The notes under the pieces are model-generated. The model ran no database searches. It was given only the letters and a program-made list of their open reading frames with translations, and was not told the origin of the DNA. A stretch of DNA of 64,000 nucleotides, from the NCBI RefSeq assembly GCF_003605475.1, contig NZ_RAHX01000001.1:992001-1056000 (forward strand), written 5' to 3'. Positions 42,931-52,372 of the stretch are shown here, in pieces (within the stretch, counting starts at the first letter, position 1; each line of letters starts with the position of its first letter). This DNA comes from Aurantiacibacter aquimixticola (lineage in GTDB: Bacteria; Pseudomonadota; Alphaproteobacteria; Sphingomonadales; Sphingomonadaceae). The position numbers and the translations under genes were made by a program.

Positions 42931-43746
42931 TCAGCCCCACTCCGCCGGATCGAGCGCGAACAATTTCGCCAGCTGCTCATAGAGCGCTGTTTCTTCGTGG
43001 CGCATCGCCTCGGGCTTCTCGAAGAAGGTAACGACGGCTTCGGCGAAAAACTCTTGGTGATTTGTCGCTCCGTAGGGATCGATCAGGCTGGCGCGACCCG
43101 CCTGCACCCTCTCTACATGGCCCTCATACGCTTCCAGCATCGCCTTTTCCCAACGCTCGTATCTCTGCCCTTTCCGCAAGATCGGAACGCCGTTCGTGTG
43201 GCCGGTCAGATTGTCCAACTGGTGCGCAAATTCGTGAATGACGACATTGGAGCCGTCGTCCGGATCGAGGCCGCCTTTCAGCGCGTGATCCCATGACAGC
43301 ACCACCGGGCCACGCGACCAGCTTTCACCCGCTATCGTCGAGGCACCTTCATGGACTATACCGTCATCATGGGTATGGCGGCCGGTGAATATGGTCGACG
43401 GATAGATGAGCACGGTGCGCAAAGTATCGAACCAGACGGGGCTGTTGACTACCAGCAGGCACGCTTGCGCCGCGATGGAGAGCTTCATCTCGTCATTCAG
43501 TTCGAGTTCGCCATATGCGTGAAAGGTGACCTGATCGAGGAACAGGTTGATCTTACCCTCCAGCGCAGGTCGCAAAGTTTGCGGCAGTCGACGAGTGATC
43601 GGAACGAGATTGGCCATGATTTCCCGCTGACCCGCCGACAGCGCCGTCGCCAGAAGTTCTTTTCGTTTCCGCCTGTGCGCAGCCCGGCGAAGCAAAAGAG
43701 CCGCCACGACCAGCACGATTGCGGCAAGGATCAGCCAAAGGCTCAT
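42931..43746 (-). CDS. MtfA-like zinc metallopeptidase (M90 family)
   Basis: 271 residues from MSLWLILAAIVLVVAALLL, a membrane helix not present in E. coli MtfA, then a basic RRAAHRRKRKE. The peptidase core has the zinc motif HEFAHQLD (His171, Glu172, His175) with a third ligand likely in the NHQEFFAEA segment. E. coli MtfA is an aminopeptidase that binds the Mlc repressor; the homologues here would be membrane-tethered. The start is ATG at 43746 rather than the TTG just before it. Confidence 0.87.
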   Translation of the reverse strand: MSLWLILAAIVLVVAALLLRRAAHRRKRKELLATALSAGQREIMANLVPITRRLPQTLRPALEGKINLFLDQVTFHAYGELELNDEMKLSIAAQACLLVVNSPVWFDTLRTVLIYPSTIFTGRHTHDDGIVHEGASTIAGESWSRGPVVLSWDHALKGGLDPDDGSNVVIHEFAHQLDNLTGHTNGVPILRKGQRYERWEKAMLEAYEGHVERVQAGRASLIDPYGATNHQEFFAEAVVTFFEKPEAMRHEETALYEQLAKLFALDPAEWG

Positions 43747-43781
43747 CAAGCACAGATAGGATTGGTGCTGCCAAAGACAAA

Positions 43782-44615
43782 TCAGTCCGTGCGGCGGACG
43801 GCCTGCCAGGTCGAACCATCGGTGGGCCCAATCCGCCCGCCTTGCACTGCGCCCTCGAACACCCGCTCTTCCCCGCCAACCGGAAACTCCAGCCGCACCT
43901 GCTCACCCCGCACCTCGCCCGTCACCAACGCAGGCTCGCCGTCAATCGTGGCCTCGCCCGTCAAATCCTGAAATGCCTGCTCCAGCTCCAGCACGATCTC
44001 GCGCCCGTCCACCTGCAGCATCCAGCGGCCGCGCACATCGGCGGGGACGATCCATAGGTAGACGGGATAGCCGCTCACCCGGCGCACTTCGTCGGGGCGC
44101 CAGTCGCCCATGTCGAAGCGGTTGCTGACGATGCGCGTGCCGGGGCGTAGTTCTTCGAGCAGGCGGGGGCGCAGGCGCATGTTCACTTCGGGCAGCAGAA
44201 ACATCGTCACCACGTCGGCATCGGCGAGCGGCGTGTCGAACAGGTCTTCCTCGCGAAACTCGACGCGCTCCGCCAGGCCCTCGGCCGCGGCGTTGGCGCG
44301 CGCTTCCTCCACCAGCGTGGGATCGAGATCGACGCCCACACCGCGCGCGCCATAGTCCCGCGCCGCGGCGATCAGGATGCGCCCGTCGCCCGTGCCGAGA
44401 TCGATCACGCGCTCCTCCGCCGTGACATCGGCCATGTCGAGCATTGCCTCCACCGTATTCCGGCGGCTTTCGACATAGGGCACGTCCAGCGCAGGGGTGA
44501 TGCCGAGCGCCTGGCGCACGGCGCTGCCATCGAGCGTGTAGGCGACGAGGCCGAGAAGGCCGAAGGTCATCACCGTCGCCAGCGACATGCTGAGCGCCTT
44601 GCGGATCATCGCCAT
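43782..44615 (-). CDS. SAM-dependent methyltransferase with N-terminal membrane segment
   Basis: 277 residues from MAMIRKALSMSLATVM. A hydrophobic stretch (SMSLATVMTFGLLGLVAYTL) near the N-terminus resembles a signal anchor. It is followed by a class I methyltransferase: VIDLGTGDGRI (SAM motif I), VGVDLDPTLVEEA (motif II) and EEDLFDTPLADADVV. The C-terminal part (from about 195) has beta-rich GRWMLQVDGREIVLELEQ. The substrate is unknown. If exported, the enzyme would lack SAM, so the segment is more likely a membrane anchor with the catalytic part inside. It is divergent from the GST gene, 49 bases away. Confidence 0.8.
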   Translation of the reverse strand: MAMIRKALSMSLATVMTFGLLGLVAYTLDGSAVRQALGITPALDVPYVESRRNTVEAMLDMADVTAEERVIDLGTGDGRILIAAARDYGARGVGVDLDPTLVEEARANAAAEGLAERVEFREEDLFDTPLADADVVTMFLLPEVNMRLRPRLLEELRPGTRIVSNRFDMGDWRPDEVRRVSGYPVYLWIVPADVRGRWMLQVDGREIVLELEQAFQDLTGEATIDGEPALVTGEVRGEQVRLEFPVGGEERVFEGAVQGGRIGPTDGSTWQAVRRTD

Positions 44616-44664
44616 CGCTGAACCCTTCCCTCGCCCGTGCGTTGCTCCAGCAAAGGAGACAAAC

Positions 44665-45294
44665 ATGACCACACTCTACACCATGCCCGGAACCTGCTCG
44701 CTCGCCTGCAATATCGCGGTGGCATGGATCGATGCTCCGGTGGACATCCATAACCTCGCCTATGGCGATCACAAGAACGACGAATATCTGGCGATCAATC
44801 CGAAGGGCAAGGTGCCCGCGCTGCAATTCGACGATGGCAGCGTGCTGACCGAACTTTCCGCGATCATGGCGTATCTGGGCGCGGAGCATGGCGGCGAAGG
44901 CTATGCGCGCGACAAACAGCTTGGCTACCGCGAGGCGGAGGCATTGTCCTACATGACGAGCGAAGTGCACGCCGCATACGGCCCGCATTTCGCCAAGCAG
45001 ACTTTCGCCGATAGCGAGAGCGCGCAGGAGGAAGTGCAGCAGGCGGCCTACAAGAAACTGGGCAATCACTACGGCCGGCTGGAGAGCAATTTGAAGGAAA
45101 GCGGCGGTGAATGGTATCTGGGCGAGCAAAAGAGCTTTGCCGATGCGTTTCTCTACGTCCTTACCCGCTGGATAGAGCAGACCCCGCTCTCGCTGGGCGA
45201 TTATCCGGCGCTGAAAGACCATCGCAGCCGCATGGAAGCGGACGATGGCGTCAAGACGGCATTGGCGCGGCAGGATATGGAAGCGGCGGGCTGA
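44665..45294 (+). CDS. glutathione S-transferase family protein
   Basis: 209 residues from MTTLYTMPGTCSLACNIAV. The thioredoxin-like N-terminal domain has the bacterial beta-class start with Ser/Cys (TCSLAC), the cis-Pro motif GKVPALQFDDGSVLTE and the S-snail ELSAIMAYL, followed by an all-helical C-terminal domain. The substrate is not predictable; beta-class GSTs bind glutathione through the N-terminal Cys. A strong AAAGGAGA ribosome-binding site precedes the ATG. A terminator follows. Confidence 0.9.
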   Translation: MTTLYTMPGTCSLACNIAVAWIDAPVDIHNLAYGDHKNDEYLAINPKGKVPALQFDDGSVLTELSAIMAYLGAEHGGEGYARDKQLGYREAEALSYMTSEVHAAYGPHFAKQTFADSESAQEEVQQAAYKKLGNHYGRLESNLKESGGEWYLGEQKSFADAFLYVLTRWIEQTPLSLGDYPALKDHRSRMEADDGVKTALARQDMEAAG

Positions 45295-45379
45295 GCGGAT
45301 AAAACTCTTTCCTACAATGCGGATGGTGTGATCGAACCGCGACGGTTCTTTCACATCGTCCTTCCTCCAAAAGCAAAAG

Positions 45380-45402
45380 CCCCGCAGCGATGCGGGGCTT
45401 TC
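45380..45402 (+). terminator. rho-independent terminator after the GST gene
   Basis: The stem CCCCGCA/TGCGGGG closes a GCGA loop and is followed by CTTTC; the left flank AAAAG would serve as the T tract for the opposite strand. It could end both the GST transcript and the convergent DEAD-box helicase transcript, whose stop is at 45476. Confidence 0.8.
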
Positions 45403-45475
45403 GTGTTTCGGGTGCGAATACGGAAATGCATATCCGCTGGCACCGTGCATGTGTTTCATCAACTAACGCATGCGC

Positions 45476-46906
45476 TCAGTCGAAGCCGACATTCAGAAAA
45501 CCGGGCTGCGGGCCGTTCCATTCGCCAGCGGGCACCGGATCGTCCTCCGGCTCGCGTCGGCGAGAGCGGCCCCGGCTGTCGGCCTTGCGATCGTCGCTGC
45601 CGCGATCCGCGTTCCGGCTGGAGCGCGCTGGCTTGCGCTCTTCGGCGGGTGCCTCCGCAGATTTGCGTCGTCCGCCACGCTTCGGCTTTTCGTCCGGTTC
45701 GCTGTCGCTATCGTCTTGCTCAGGCACTGACTTCTTTTGAGGCGCCGACGCTTTCTTCTGTGCTGCCTTGGGTAGATCGACCCGCACGTCATCCTTGCCG
45801 AAAATGTTGATCGCGCTGCCTGTCAGCTTCTCGACATTCTCGATCGCCTCGCCATCTTCGGGCGCGACGAAAGTGAAGGCGCGGCCCTTGTTGCCGGCGC
45901 GGCCCGTGCGGCCGATGCGGTGGACGTAATCGTCCGGATGCCACGGTGTGTCGAAATTGAAGACGTGGCTGACGCCCTTGATGTCGAGCCCGCGCGCGGC
46001 AACGTCGCTGGCGACGAGTATGTTGATCTCGCCATCCTTGAAGCGCTGCAATTCCTTGTTGCGGCTGGCCTGATCGATGTCGCCATGAATTTCCCCGCTG
46101 GAGAAGCCGTGGCGTTGCAAGCTCTTGTTGAGCTCACGCACCGTGGTCTTGCGATTGGCGAAGATGATCGCGGTTTCGACCAAGTCGTTGTTGAGCAACC
46201 AGCGCAGGGTAGAGCGCTTTTCACGGCTCTTCACCGGGATCTTGAACGCGGTGATGTTCTCGTTGGTCGAGGCGCGACGGCTGACTTCGATCCGCTTCGG
46301 ATTGTCGAGAAACTTCTTTGCCAGCTTCTCGATCGGCGGCGGCATGGTGGCGCTGAACAGCAGCGTCTGCCGCTGTTCGGGCAGCTTTTCGCAAATGAAC
46401 TCGATATCGGGAATGAAGCCCATATCGAGCATCCGATCCGCCTCGTCGATCACCAGCAGATCGCAACCATTGAGCAGGATCTTGCCACGCTCGAACAGGT
46501 CCATCAACCGGCCCGGCGTCGCGATGAGAACATCGACGCCTTCGTTCAACGCCTTCACCTGGTCGCCCATCTGCACGCCGCCGATGAGCAGCGCCATCTT
46601 GAGATCGTGGTTCTTGCCGTATTTCTCGAAATTCTCTGCAACCTGTGCCGCCAGTTCGCGCGTCGGCTCCAGGATAAGCGAACGCGGCATCAGCGCGCGG
46701 CGGCGACCGCTGGCCAGCACGTCGATCATCGGCAGCACGAAGCTCGCCGTTTTGCCCGTGCCGGTCTGCGCGATGCCGATGAGGTCTTTCATCATCAGCG
46801 TTGCGGGAATGGCCTCCGCCTGGATCGGCGTGGGCTCGGTATAACCGGCCGCGTCGACGGCCTTGAGCAATTCGGGAGAGAGGCCGAGATCGGCGAAAGT
46901 GGTCAA
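45476..46906 (-). CDS. DEAD-box ATP-dependent RNA helicase (RhlE/DbpA-like)
   Basis: 476 residues with TTG as the preferred start, giving MTTFADLGLSPELLKAVDAA, the usual sphingomonad N-terminus. Motifs are the Q motif (EPTPIQAEAIP), AQTGTGKT (46-53), PTRELAAQ, TPGRLMD, DEAD within VIDEADRMLDMGF, SATM, ARGLDI and HRIGRTGRAG. The C-terminal hundred residues are a disordered, strongly charged Lys/Arg/Asp/Ser tail that probably holds RNA. It unwinds RNA in ribosome assembly or decay. An ATG at 46957 or the frame opening at 46984 are alternatives. Monocistronic. Confidence 0.92.
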   Translation of the reverse strand: MTTFADLGLSPELLKAVDAAGYTEPTPIQAEAIPATLMMKDLIGIAQTGTGKTASFVLPMIDVLASGRRRALMPRSLILEPTRELAAQVAENFEKYGKNHDLKMALLIGGVQMGDQVKALNEGVDVLIATPGRLMDLFERGKILLNGCDLLVIDEADRMLDMGFIPDIEFICEKLPEQRQTLLFSATMPPPIEKLAKKFLDNPKRIEVSRRASTNENITAFKIPVKSREKRSTLRWLLNNDLVETAIIFANRKTTVRELNKSLQRHGFSSGEIHGDIDQASRNKELQRFKDGEINILVASDVAARGLDIKGVSHVFNFDTPWHPDDYVHRIGRTGRAGNKGRAFTFVAPEDGEAIENVEKLTGSAINIFGKDDVRVDLPKAAQKKASAPQKKSVPEQDDSDSEPDEKPKRGGRRKSAEAPAEERKPARSSRNADRGSDDRKADSRGRSRRREPEDDPVPAGEWNGPQPGFLNVGFD

Positions 46907-47020
46907 AATACAGGTTTCCGGATGTTTGAAGCAGGCGCGCAAAGCCGCGCAAGCCATGGAGCGCCGCCTACGCAATGGCGGCAAAAAGTCAAGATTTTCG
47001 GGTTGCGCGCCGGTGGACGA

Positions 47021-47590
47021 TCAGTCCGCTGCGGCAACGAGGCGAGAGAAGTTCTCCACCTGGCAGCTCGCCCCGGCCCGTGAACGCAGGTTCTCGCGAT
47101 TGGCGCAGAGCCGCCCGTCATCGCTACGCTCAATGTAGAAACCGGCATAGAAGGCGCGGGCAAGGCACTGATCTTCCAGCGATGCCGCCAGAATCTGCCG
47201 GTCGCTGGTGAAGAACAGCAGGCGATTGTCGCCCGATGGCTGCACGCCGACGATCGAGGACGCATCTACACAGTCGCCGTGATCTTCCTCGGCAAAACGC
47301 GTCGGCATGGGTCGGCGCGGCAATTGCGCCAGCATGTCCGTCCGCGCGCGGCTGGCGGCAGGGCCGATGCGAATGACCACCCGCCGTTCGATGCGCACCT
47401 GATGCTGCGGCACCGACTGGCGGACCCGGCCGATCGTGTCGAAAGGCTGCGAGGATCGCGGATCGAAGCCGAGCACGGGCACATCGGTTCGCCCGGGCGT
47501 ATCGGGCGACGCATCCTGCGCTCCCAGCTGCGTCGCGGCAATCGGCAGGGCTAAAGCGATGGACGCGGCAATGGCGAGAAAGCGTTTCAT
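47021..47590 (-). CDS. secreted protein of unknown function
   Basis: 189 residues with a Sec signal peptide (MKRFLAIAASIALALPIAATQLGAQ). The mature part has RVRQSVPQHQVRIERRVVIRI and four Cys in the second half (DCVDASS, QCLARAF, LCANREN, SCQVENF) that may form two disulfide pairs. No family is recognised. It stands alone, divergent from the FAD oxidase gene. Confidence 0.75.
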   Translation of the reverse strand: MKRFLAIAASIALALPIAATQLGAQDASPDTPGRTDVPVLGFDPRSSQPFDTIGRVRQSVPQHQVRIERRVVIRIGPAASRARTDMLAQLPRRPMPTRFAEEDHGDCVDASSIVGVQPSGDNRLLFFTSDRQILAASLEDQCLARAFYAGFYIERSDDGRLCANRENLRSRAGASCQVENFSRLVAAAD

Positions 47591-47684
47591 GCGAATGCTG
47601 CCGACTTAGACCAGCGGATTGAATGGCGGCTTAACTCGCGGAGTTTCCTTTGCAAGCCTCCTTCCCCGCTGGCATCAGGACGGC

Positions 47685-49160
<1,476 letters not shown>

Positions 49161-49246
49161 GGCCCGCCACCTGAAATCACGGCGCTGGAAAGCGAGATTC
49201 GCCTCGTCCGCCGCGCCTCCATGTCATCCAGTCCGGAGAGAACATC

Positions 49247-50047
49247 ATGGCCAGCGAGCCGAAAGCCAGTCTGCCTATCCTTTATAACCAGCTCGTTCCG
49301 CTCAACAGCAACGATCACGCGGACTGGAAGGGCCGCACGACCGACAAGGCGCCCTGGGTTGCCACTCAGCACGCCATTCCGCTGACGGTCGAGGAATTCC
49401 CGGTGGCGCAGCGCGATTACCCGATCGTGTTTTCTGCTGGCGACCGCTCCGTGCCGCTCGCTCTGATGGGTCTGAACGAAGGCGTGAACACCTTCTTCGA
49501 GGAAGACGGCACGCCGATCGGCAATCCGTATGTTCCCGCCTATGTGCGCCGCTATCCGTTCCTGCTCGCCAAGCTGCAGCAGGATTCGGACAACCTGTCG
49601 CTCTGTTTCGATCCGTCGAGCGATCTGGTGGGTAAGTTCGATGAAGGCCAGGCGCTGTTCAACGATGACAAGCAGCCCAGCGATCACACCAACGCGCTGC
49701 TGCAGTTCTGCGAAAAATTCGAAGAAGCCGGCAACAAGACGCAGATGTTCATGGAAGAGCTTAAGAGCGCCGACCTGCTGATGGACGGCGAGATCTCCAT
49801 CCAGCGCCGCGACAATCCCGATCAGCCCTTCACCTATCGCGGCTTCCGCATGGTGAACCAGGACAAGCTGCGCGAACTGCGCGGCGACCAGCTGCGCAAG
49901 TGGAACGAGAACGGCCTGCTGCCGCTTATCTTCGCCCACCTGTTCTCGCTCGACCTGATGCGCGTCATCTTCGCTAAGCAGAGCGAAATGGGCAAAGGCC
50001 CGATGGCGAATGCCGCCAACGGTTCCGCCGAGCTGCCGACCGGCTGA
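49247..50047 (+). CDS. SapC family protein
   Basis: 266 residues. The SapC fold is shown by LPILYNQLVPLNSNDH, the family start, and the downstream FPVAQRDYPIVFSAG, NPYVPAYVRRYPFLLA and LCFDPSSDLVG. SapC was named from the Campylobacter S-layer locus, but most proteobacterial members lie apart from S-layer genes and have no proven role. There is no signal peptide. GGAGAGAAC upstream is a good ribosome-binding site, and the gene is followed by a strong terminator. It stands alone. Confidence 0.88.
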   Translation: MASEPKASLPILYNQLVPLNSNDHADWKGRTTDKAPWVATQHAIPLTVEEFPVAQRDYPIVFSAGDRSVPLALMGLNEGVNTFFEEDGTPIGNPYVPAYVRRYPFLLAKLQQDSDNLSLCFDPSSDLVGKFDEGQALFNDDKQPSDHTNALLQFCEKFEEAGNKTQMFMEELKSADLLMDGEISIQRRDNPDQPFTYRGFRMVNQDKLRELRGDQLRKWNENGLLPLIFAHLFSLDLMRVIFAKQSEMGKGPMANAANGSAELPTG

Positions 50048-50076
50048 CCGGCTGACGCCGAGCAAATTCAAGACGC

Positions 50077-50112
50077 AAAAGGGCAGGTCCGCACCGGCGG
50101 ACCTGCCCTTTT
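50077..50112 (+). terminator. rho-independent terminator after the SapC gene
   Basis: A perfect stem of 16 bp (AAAAGGGCAGGTCCGC paired with its complement) closes an ACCG loop and ends in TTTT on either strand. It begins 30 bases after the SapC stop. Confidence 0.92.
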
Positions 50113-50129
50113 GTCTATATGCCGATTCC

Positions 50130-50157
50130 TTGAAGCGCAGACGCGCGATCCTATATT
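50130..50157 (+). promoter_or_regulatory. promoter of the suhB-like small RNA
   Basis: TTGAAG at 50130-50135 and TATATT at 50152-50157 are 16 bases apart, an unusually good sigma-70 match for this GC-rich DNA. A start near 50164 fits the first stem of the downstream RNA. Confidence 0.7.
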
Positions 50158-50163
50158 TAAGTC

Positions 50164-50267
50164 ATCCGGTCGGCGCTCCCCTCATGGCCTGGCCGGACGA
50201 GTGCACTTCGGTGCACTTCCTCCCTGAACCTTGGCCGCCTCGTGCAATCCGCACGGGGCGGTTTTTT
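50164..50267 (+). ncRNA. candidate small regulatory RNA, suhB/MmgR (alpha-r8) type
   Basis: About 104 bases with its own promoter and terminator and no reading frame. Stem one is TCCGG/CCGGA (50165-50169 with 50193-50197). Stem two is GTGCAC/GTGCAC closed by a TTCG tetraloop (50201-50216). Next is a single-stranded CTTCCTCCCTGAACCTTGG, then an 11-bp terminator stem (50235-50261, loop AATCC) and six T. The CCTCCCTGAA segment before a CCGCC-type terminator is what I remember of the alphaproteobacterial suhB/MmgR family; MmgR limits polyhydroxybutyrate granules in Sinorhizobium. The exposed CCTCCC could mask ribosome-binding sites. The family name is from memory and not checked. Confidence 0.65.
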
Positions 50268-50284
50268 CATGGATTTCGAGCCTT

Positions 50285-51241
50285 TTACTCAGCGGCCTGT
50301 AGAAAGTCTCCAGCCTGTCCGGCAAGCTCGTCCGCCAGCCGGCGGACCATCCCGGTCACGATTCCGGCGATCCGATCCAGCCCGTCGCCCGGTTCGCGCA
50401 ATTTTGGGTCGAGATAGGCGGCGCGGCATATTTCCAGCTGCATCGCGCTGATCCGCCGGAATGGCGCGCCGTGACGGTCCAGCACATAGCCACCGGCATA
50501 GGGCCGATTGTGCGCCGATACGGCCCCACTCGCCTCCAGATGATCGAAACTCGCTGCAATCAGCCGGGCCGTGCACGCGGCGCCGAACCGATCGCCGATC
50601 ACGAAATCGGCTGCGGCATCGGGGCCGCTCTTTACGCCCAGCGGCGGCATCGAGTGCATATCGATCAGCAGCGCCGCTCCCCAGCGATCGCGCATACCCT
50701 CCAGCGTCTTTGCGAGCGCCACGTGATAGGGCTGGTGCACCATCTCTATCCGCTGATCGAGGTCGGCCCGGCTCATCTGCTCTGACCACAATTCACCAAG
50801 TCCGGGCAGCCGCCGTGGCACCAGGCCGAGCCCGCTTCGCGCCCTGCGGCCTGCAGCCATGCGCGAGCGCGTGCCCGGCTTGCCGCCATGCACCATCTGC
50901 CAGTCCACATCGTCTGGCGAGCGATTGAGATCGATCATCGCTCGCGGCGCACGTGCCAGCAGCAGCGCCGCGCCGGTTTCCTTCGCCACCCGTTCCGCAA
51001 TCAGATCGACATAGCGATCTTCCAGCCGCAACGCCGCCTCGCGCGGATGGCGCAGTCGCGCGGTCAGGTCGGCGGTGTAGTGGCGCCCGGCATGCGGCAC
51101 CGCGACCAGGATGGGCAGCGGCATCGGCCGCCTTTTGCGCAGCGTGAAGGCGGGAACGCCATCACTGTCGGGGATAAGCCCACCTCCACGATCCAGCGAG
51201 GCATTTACCGAATCGCCGCAGCCTGTTTCAAAACGGTCCAT
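50285..51241 (-). CDS. N-formylglutamate amidohydrolase family protein
   Basis: 318 residues from MDRFETGCGDS. The PF05013 fold shows VAVPHAGRHY near residue 45, RAPRAMIDLNRSPDD, a DMHSMPPLG metal-site segment and AHNRPYAGGYV. The enzyme named in the family cleaves N-formylglutamate at the end of histidine degradation (HutG), but no hut genes are nearby and many alphaproteobacterial members lie beside cpdR instead. The frame opens at 51295, but the ATG at 51241 is preferred. It is divergent from cpdR. Confidence 0.85.
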   Translation of the reverse strand: MDRFETGCGDSVNASLDRGGGLIPDSDGVPAFTLRKRRPMPLPILVAVPHAGRHYTADLTARLRHPREAALRLEDRYVDLIAERVAKETGAALLLARAPRAMIDLNRSPDDVDWQMVHGGKPGTRSRMAAGRRARSGLGLVPRRLPGLGELWSEQMSRADLDQRIEMVHQPYHVALAKTLEGMRDRWGAALLIDMHSMPPLGVKSGPDAAADFVIGDRFGAACTARLIAASFDHLEASGAVSAHNRPYAGGYVLDRHGAPFRRISAMQLEICRAAYLDPKLREPGDGLDRIAGIVTGMVRRLADELAGQAGDFLQAAE

Positions 51242-51371
51242 TACGTGTTCTTGCTGACCGCGATTGTCCCCTGTGTCAAAGCTGGTCACCTGCAAGAGCT
51301 ATCGAGACTCAAATGTGGAGCGAACGTTAGTGGGAAAGCCAGAACAAAGCACTCCCACGAGGACCGAAACC

Positions 51372-51746
51372 ATGATCCGCATCCTTCTTGCCGAAGACGA
51401 TTCCGCAATGCGCGCCTATTTGCAGCGTGCGCTCGAAAAGGCGGGATACGATGTGGTCGCCGTCGGATCGGGCGGCGAAGCGCTGACCATGTTGCAGACC
51501 GAGATTTACGATCTGCTGCTGTCGGACATCGTGATGCCCGAGATGGACGGGATCGAGCTGGCACAGAAATGCGCCGATCTCAGCCCCTCCACGAAGGTGA
51601 TGTTCATCACCGGCTTCGCCGCCGTGTCGCTGCGCGCTAACCGCGAAGCGCCGCATGCCAAGATGCTTTCTAAGCCCTTCCACCTGAAGGACCTCGTGCT
51701 TGAAGTGGAGCGCATGTTCGAGGACGCCGCCGTCGCCTCCCTTTAA
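51372..51746 (+). CDS. cpdR: CpdR-type response regulator
   Basis: 124 residues: a single receiver domain with no output domain. Phospho-acceptor Asp52 lies in LLSDIVMPEMDG, with acidic pair EDD at 8-10, Thr in MFITGFAAVSL and Lys in LSKPFHLKDL. The ITGFAAVSL and SKPFHLKDLVLEVERM segments are those of Caulobacter CpdR, the adaptor that delivers substrates such as PdeA to ClpXP when unphosphorylated, under CckA-ChpT control. An ACGAGGACCG segment precedes the ATG. The pairing with an N-formylglutamate amidohydrolase gene is common in the class. Confidence 0.87.
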   Translation: MIRILLAEDDSAMRAYLQRALEKAGYDVVAVGSGGEALTMLQTEIYDLLLSDIVMPEMDGIELAQKCADLSPSTKVMFITGFAAVSLRANREAPHAKMLSKPFHLKDLVLEVERMFEDAAVASL

Positions 51747-51837
51747 GCGCGCGAACCCACTTGCACTGACATGAAGGCGGCGCTAGATGGCCCGCCTGCC
51801 GCAAGGGATCGTCGATCCAGCGGCACCCGAATGGTGC

Positions 51838-51912
51838 GGGCGTATAGCTCAGTGGTAGAGCACTATGTTGACATCGTAGGGGTCCCAAGTTCGAACCTTG
51901 GTACGCCCACCA
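51838..51912 (+). tRNA. tRNA-Val (anticodon GAC)
   Basis: 75 bases, complete cloverleaf. The acceptor stem GGGCGTA/TACGCCC is perfect; D-arm AGCTCAGTGGTAGAGC; anticodon stem CTATG/CGTAG around TTGACAT giving GAC; T-arm AAGTTCGAACCTT; encoded CCA. It reads GUC/GUU. It lies between cpdR and the MerR gene with no sign of integration at its 3' end. Confidence 0.97.
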
Positions 51913-51940
51913 TTCGAAGCCTCTGGAGAAATTGTCGCGC

Positions 51941-52372
51941 TCAGGCGCTTTTGCGTGCCAGGGCGTCGATGCGCTCCTGCGCTTCGCCTTCCATCTGCTT
52001 GAGCTCCCCGATGGTCTGCTCGATGGCCGCCCGCTGATCCTCCAGCTCGTGCAGCCTCTGTCCGATGCGCATCTGCAAGTGCTGCATCTGGCCGATCTGG
52101 CGCGTCTCGTCATCGTCGTAGAGCGATAAGAACTCGCCGATCTCGCGGATCGAAAAGCCCAGCCGCTTGCCGCGCAGGATCAGTTGCATCCGGCCCATTT
52201 CGCGCTTGGAATACGCACGCATCGTGCCGACACGCTGCGGCGCGATAAGGCCTTTGTCCTCGTAAAAGCGCAGCGTGCGCTGGGTCACGCCAAGCGCTTC
52301 TGCGGCTTCCGCTATGCTCTTGAGCGGCTCGTTGCCCTGAGCCTCGTTCATTCTCGCGACGCTATCAGGCAT
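51941..52372 (-). CDS. MerR family transcriptional regulator
   Basis: 143 residues. The winged helix-turn-helix is IAEAAEALGVTQRTLRFYED (residues 20-39) with GLIAPQR and MRAYSKREMGRM, then a dimerising coiled coil rich in Gln/Glu/Arg and no Cys cluster, so it is not a metal sensor. It overlaps the end of fadD by eight bases on the same strand, with CAGGGGACACAG before the ATG. Location behind fadD, and a palindrome in the fadD/thiolase promoter, suggest a LiuR-like regulator of acyl-CoA degradation. A later ATG at 52351 is possible. Confidence 0.87.
   Translation of the reverse strand: MPDSVARMNEAQGNEPLKSIAEAAEALGVTQRTLRFYEDKGLIAPQRVGTMRAYSKREMGRMQLILRGKRLGFSIREIGEFLSLYDDDETRQIGQMQHLQMRIGQRLHELEDQRAAIEQTIGELKQMEGEAQERIDALARKSA

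Noticed and set aside
51838..51912. tRNA-Val as an attachment site of an integrated element
   Set aside because: No integrase, no repeat of the tRNA 3' end and ordinary chromosomal genes on both sides.
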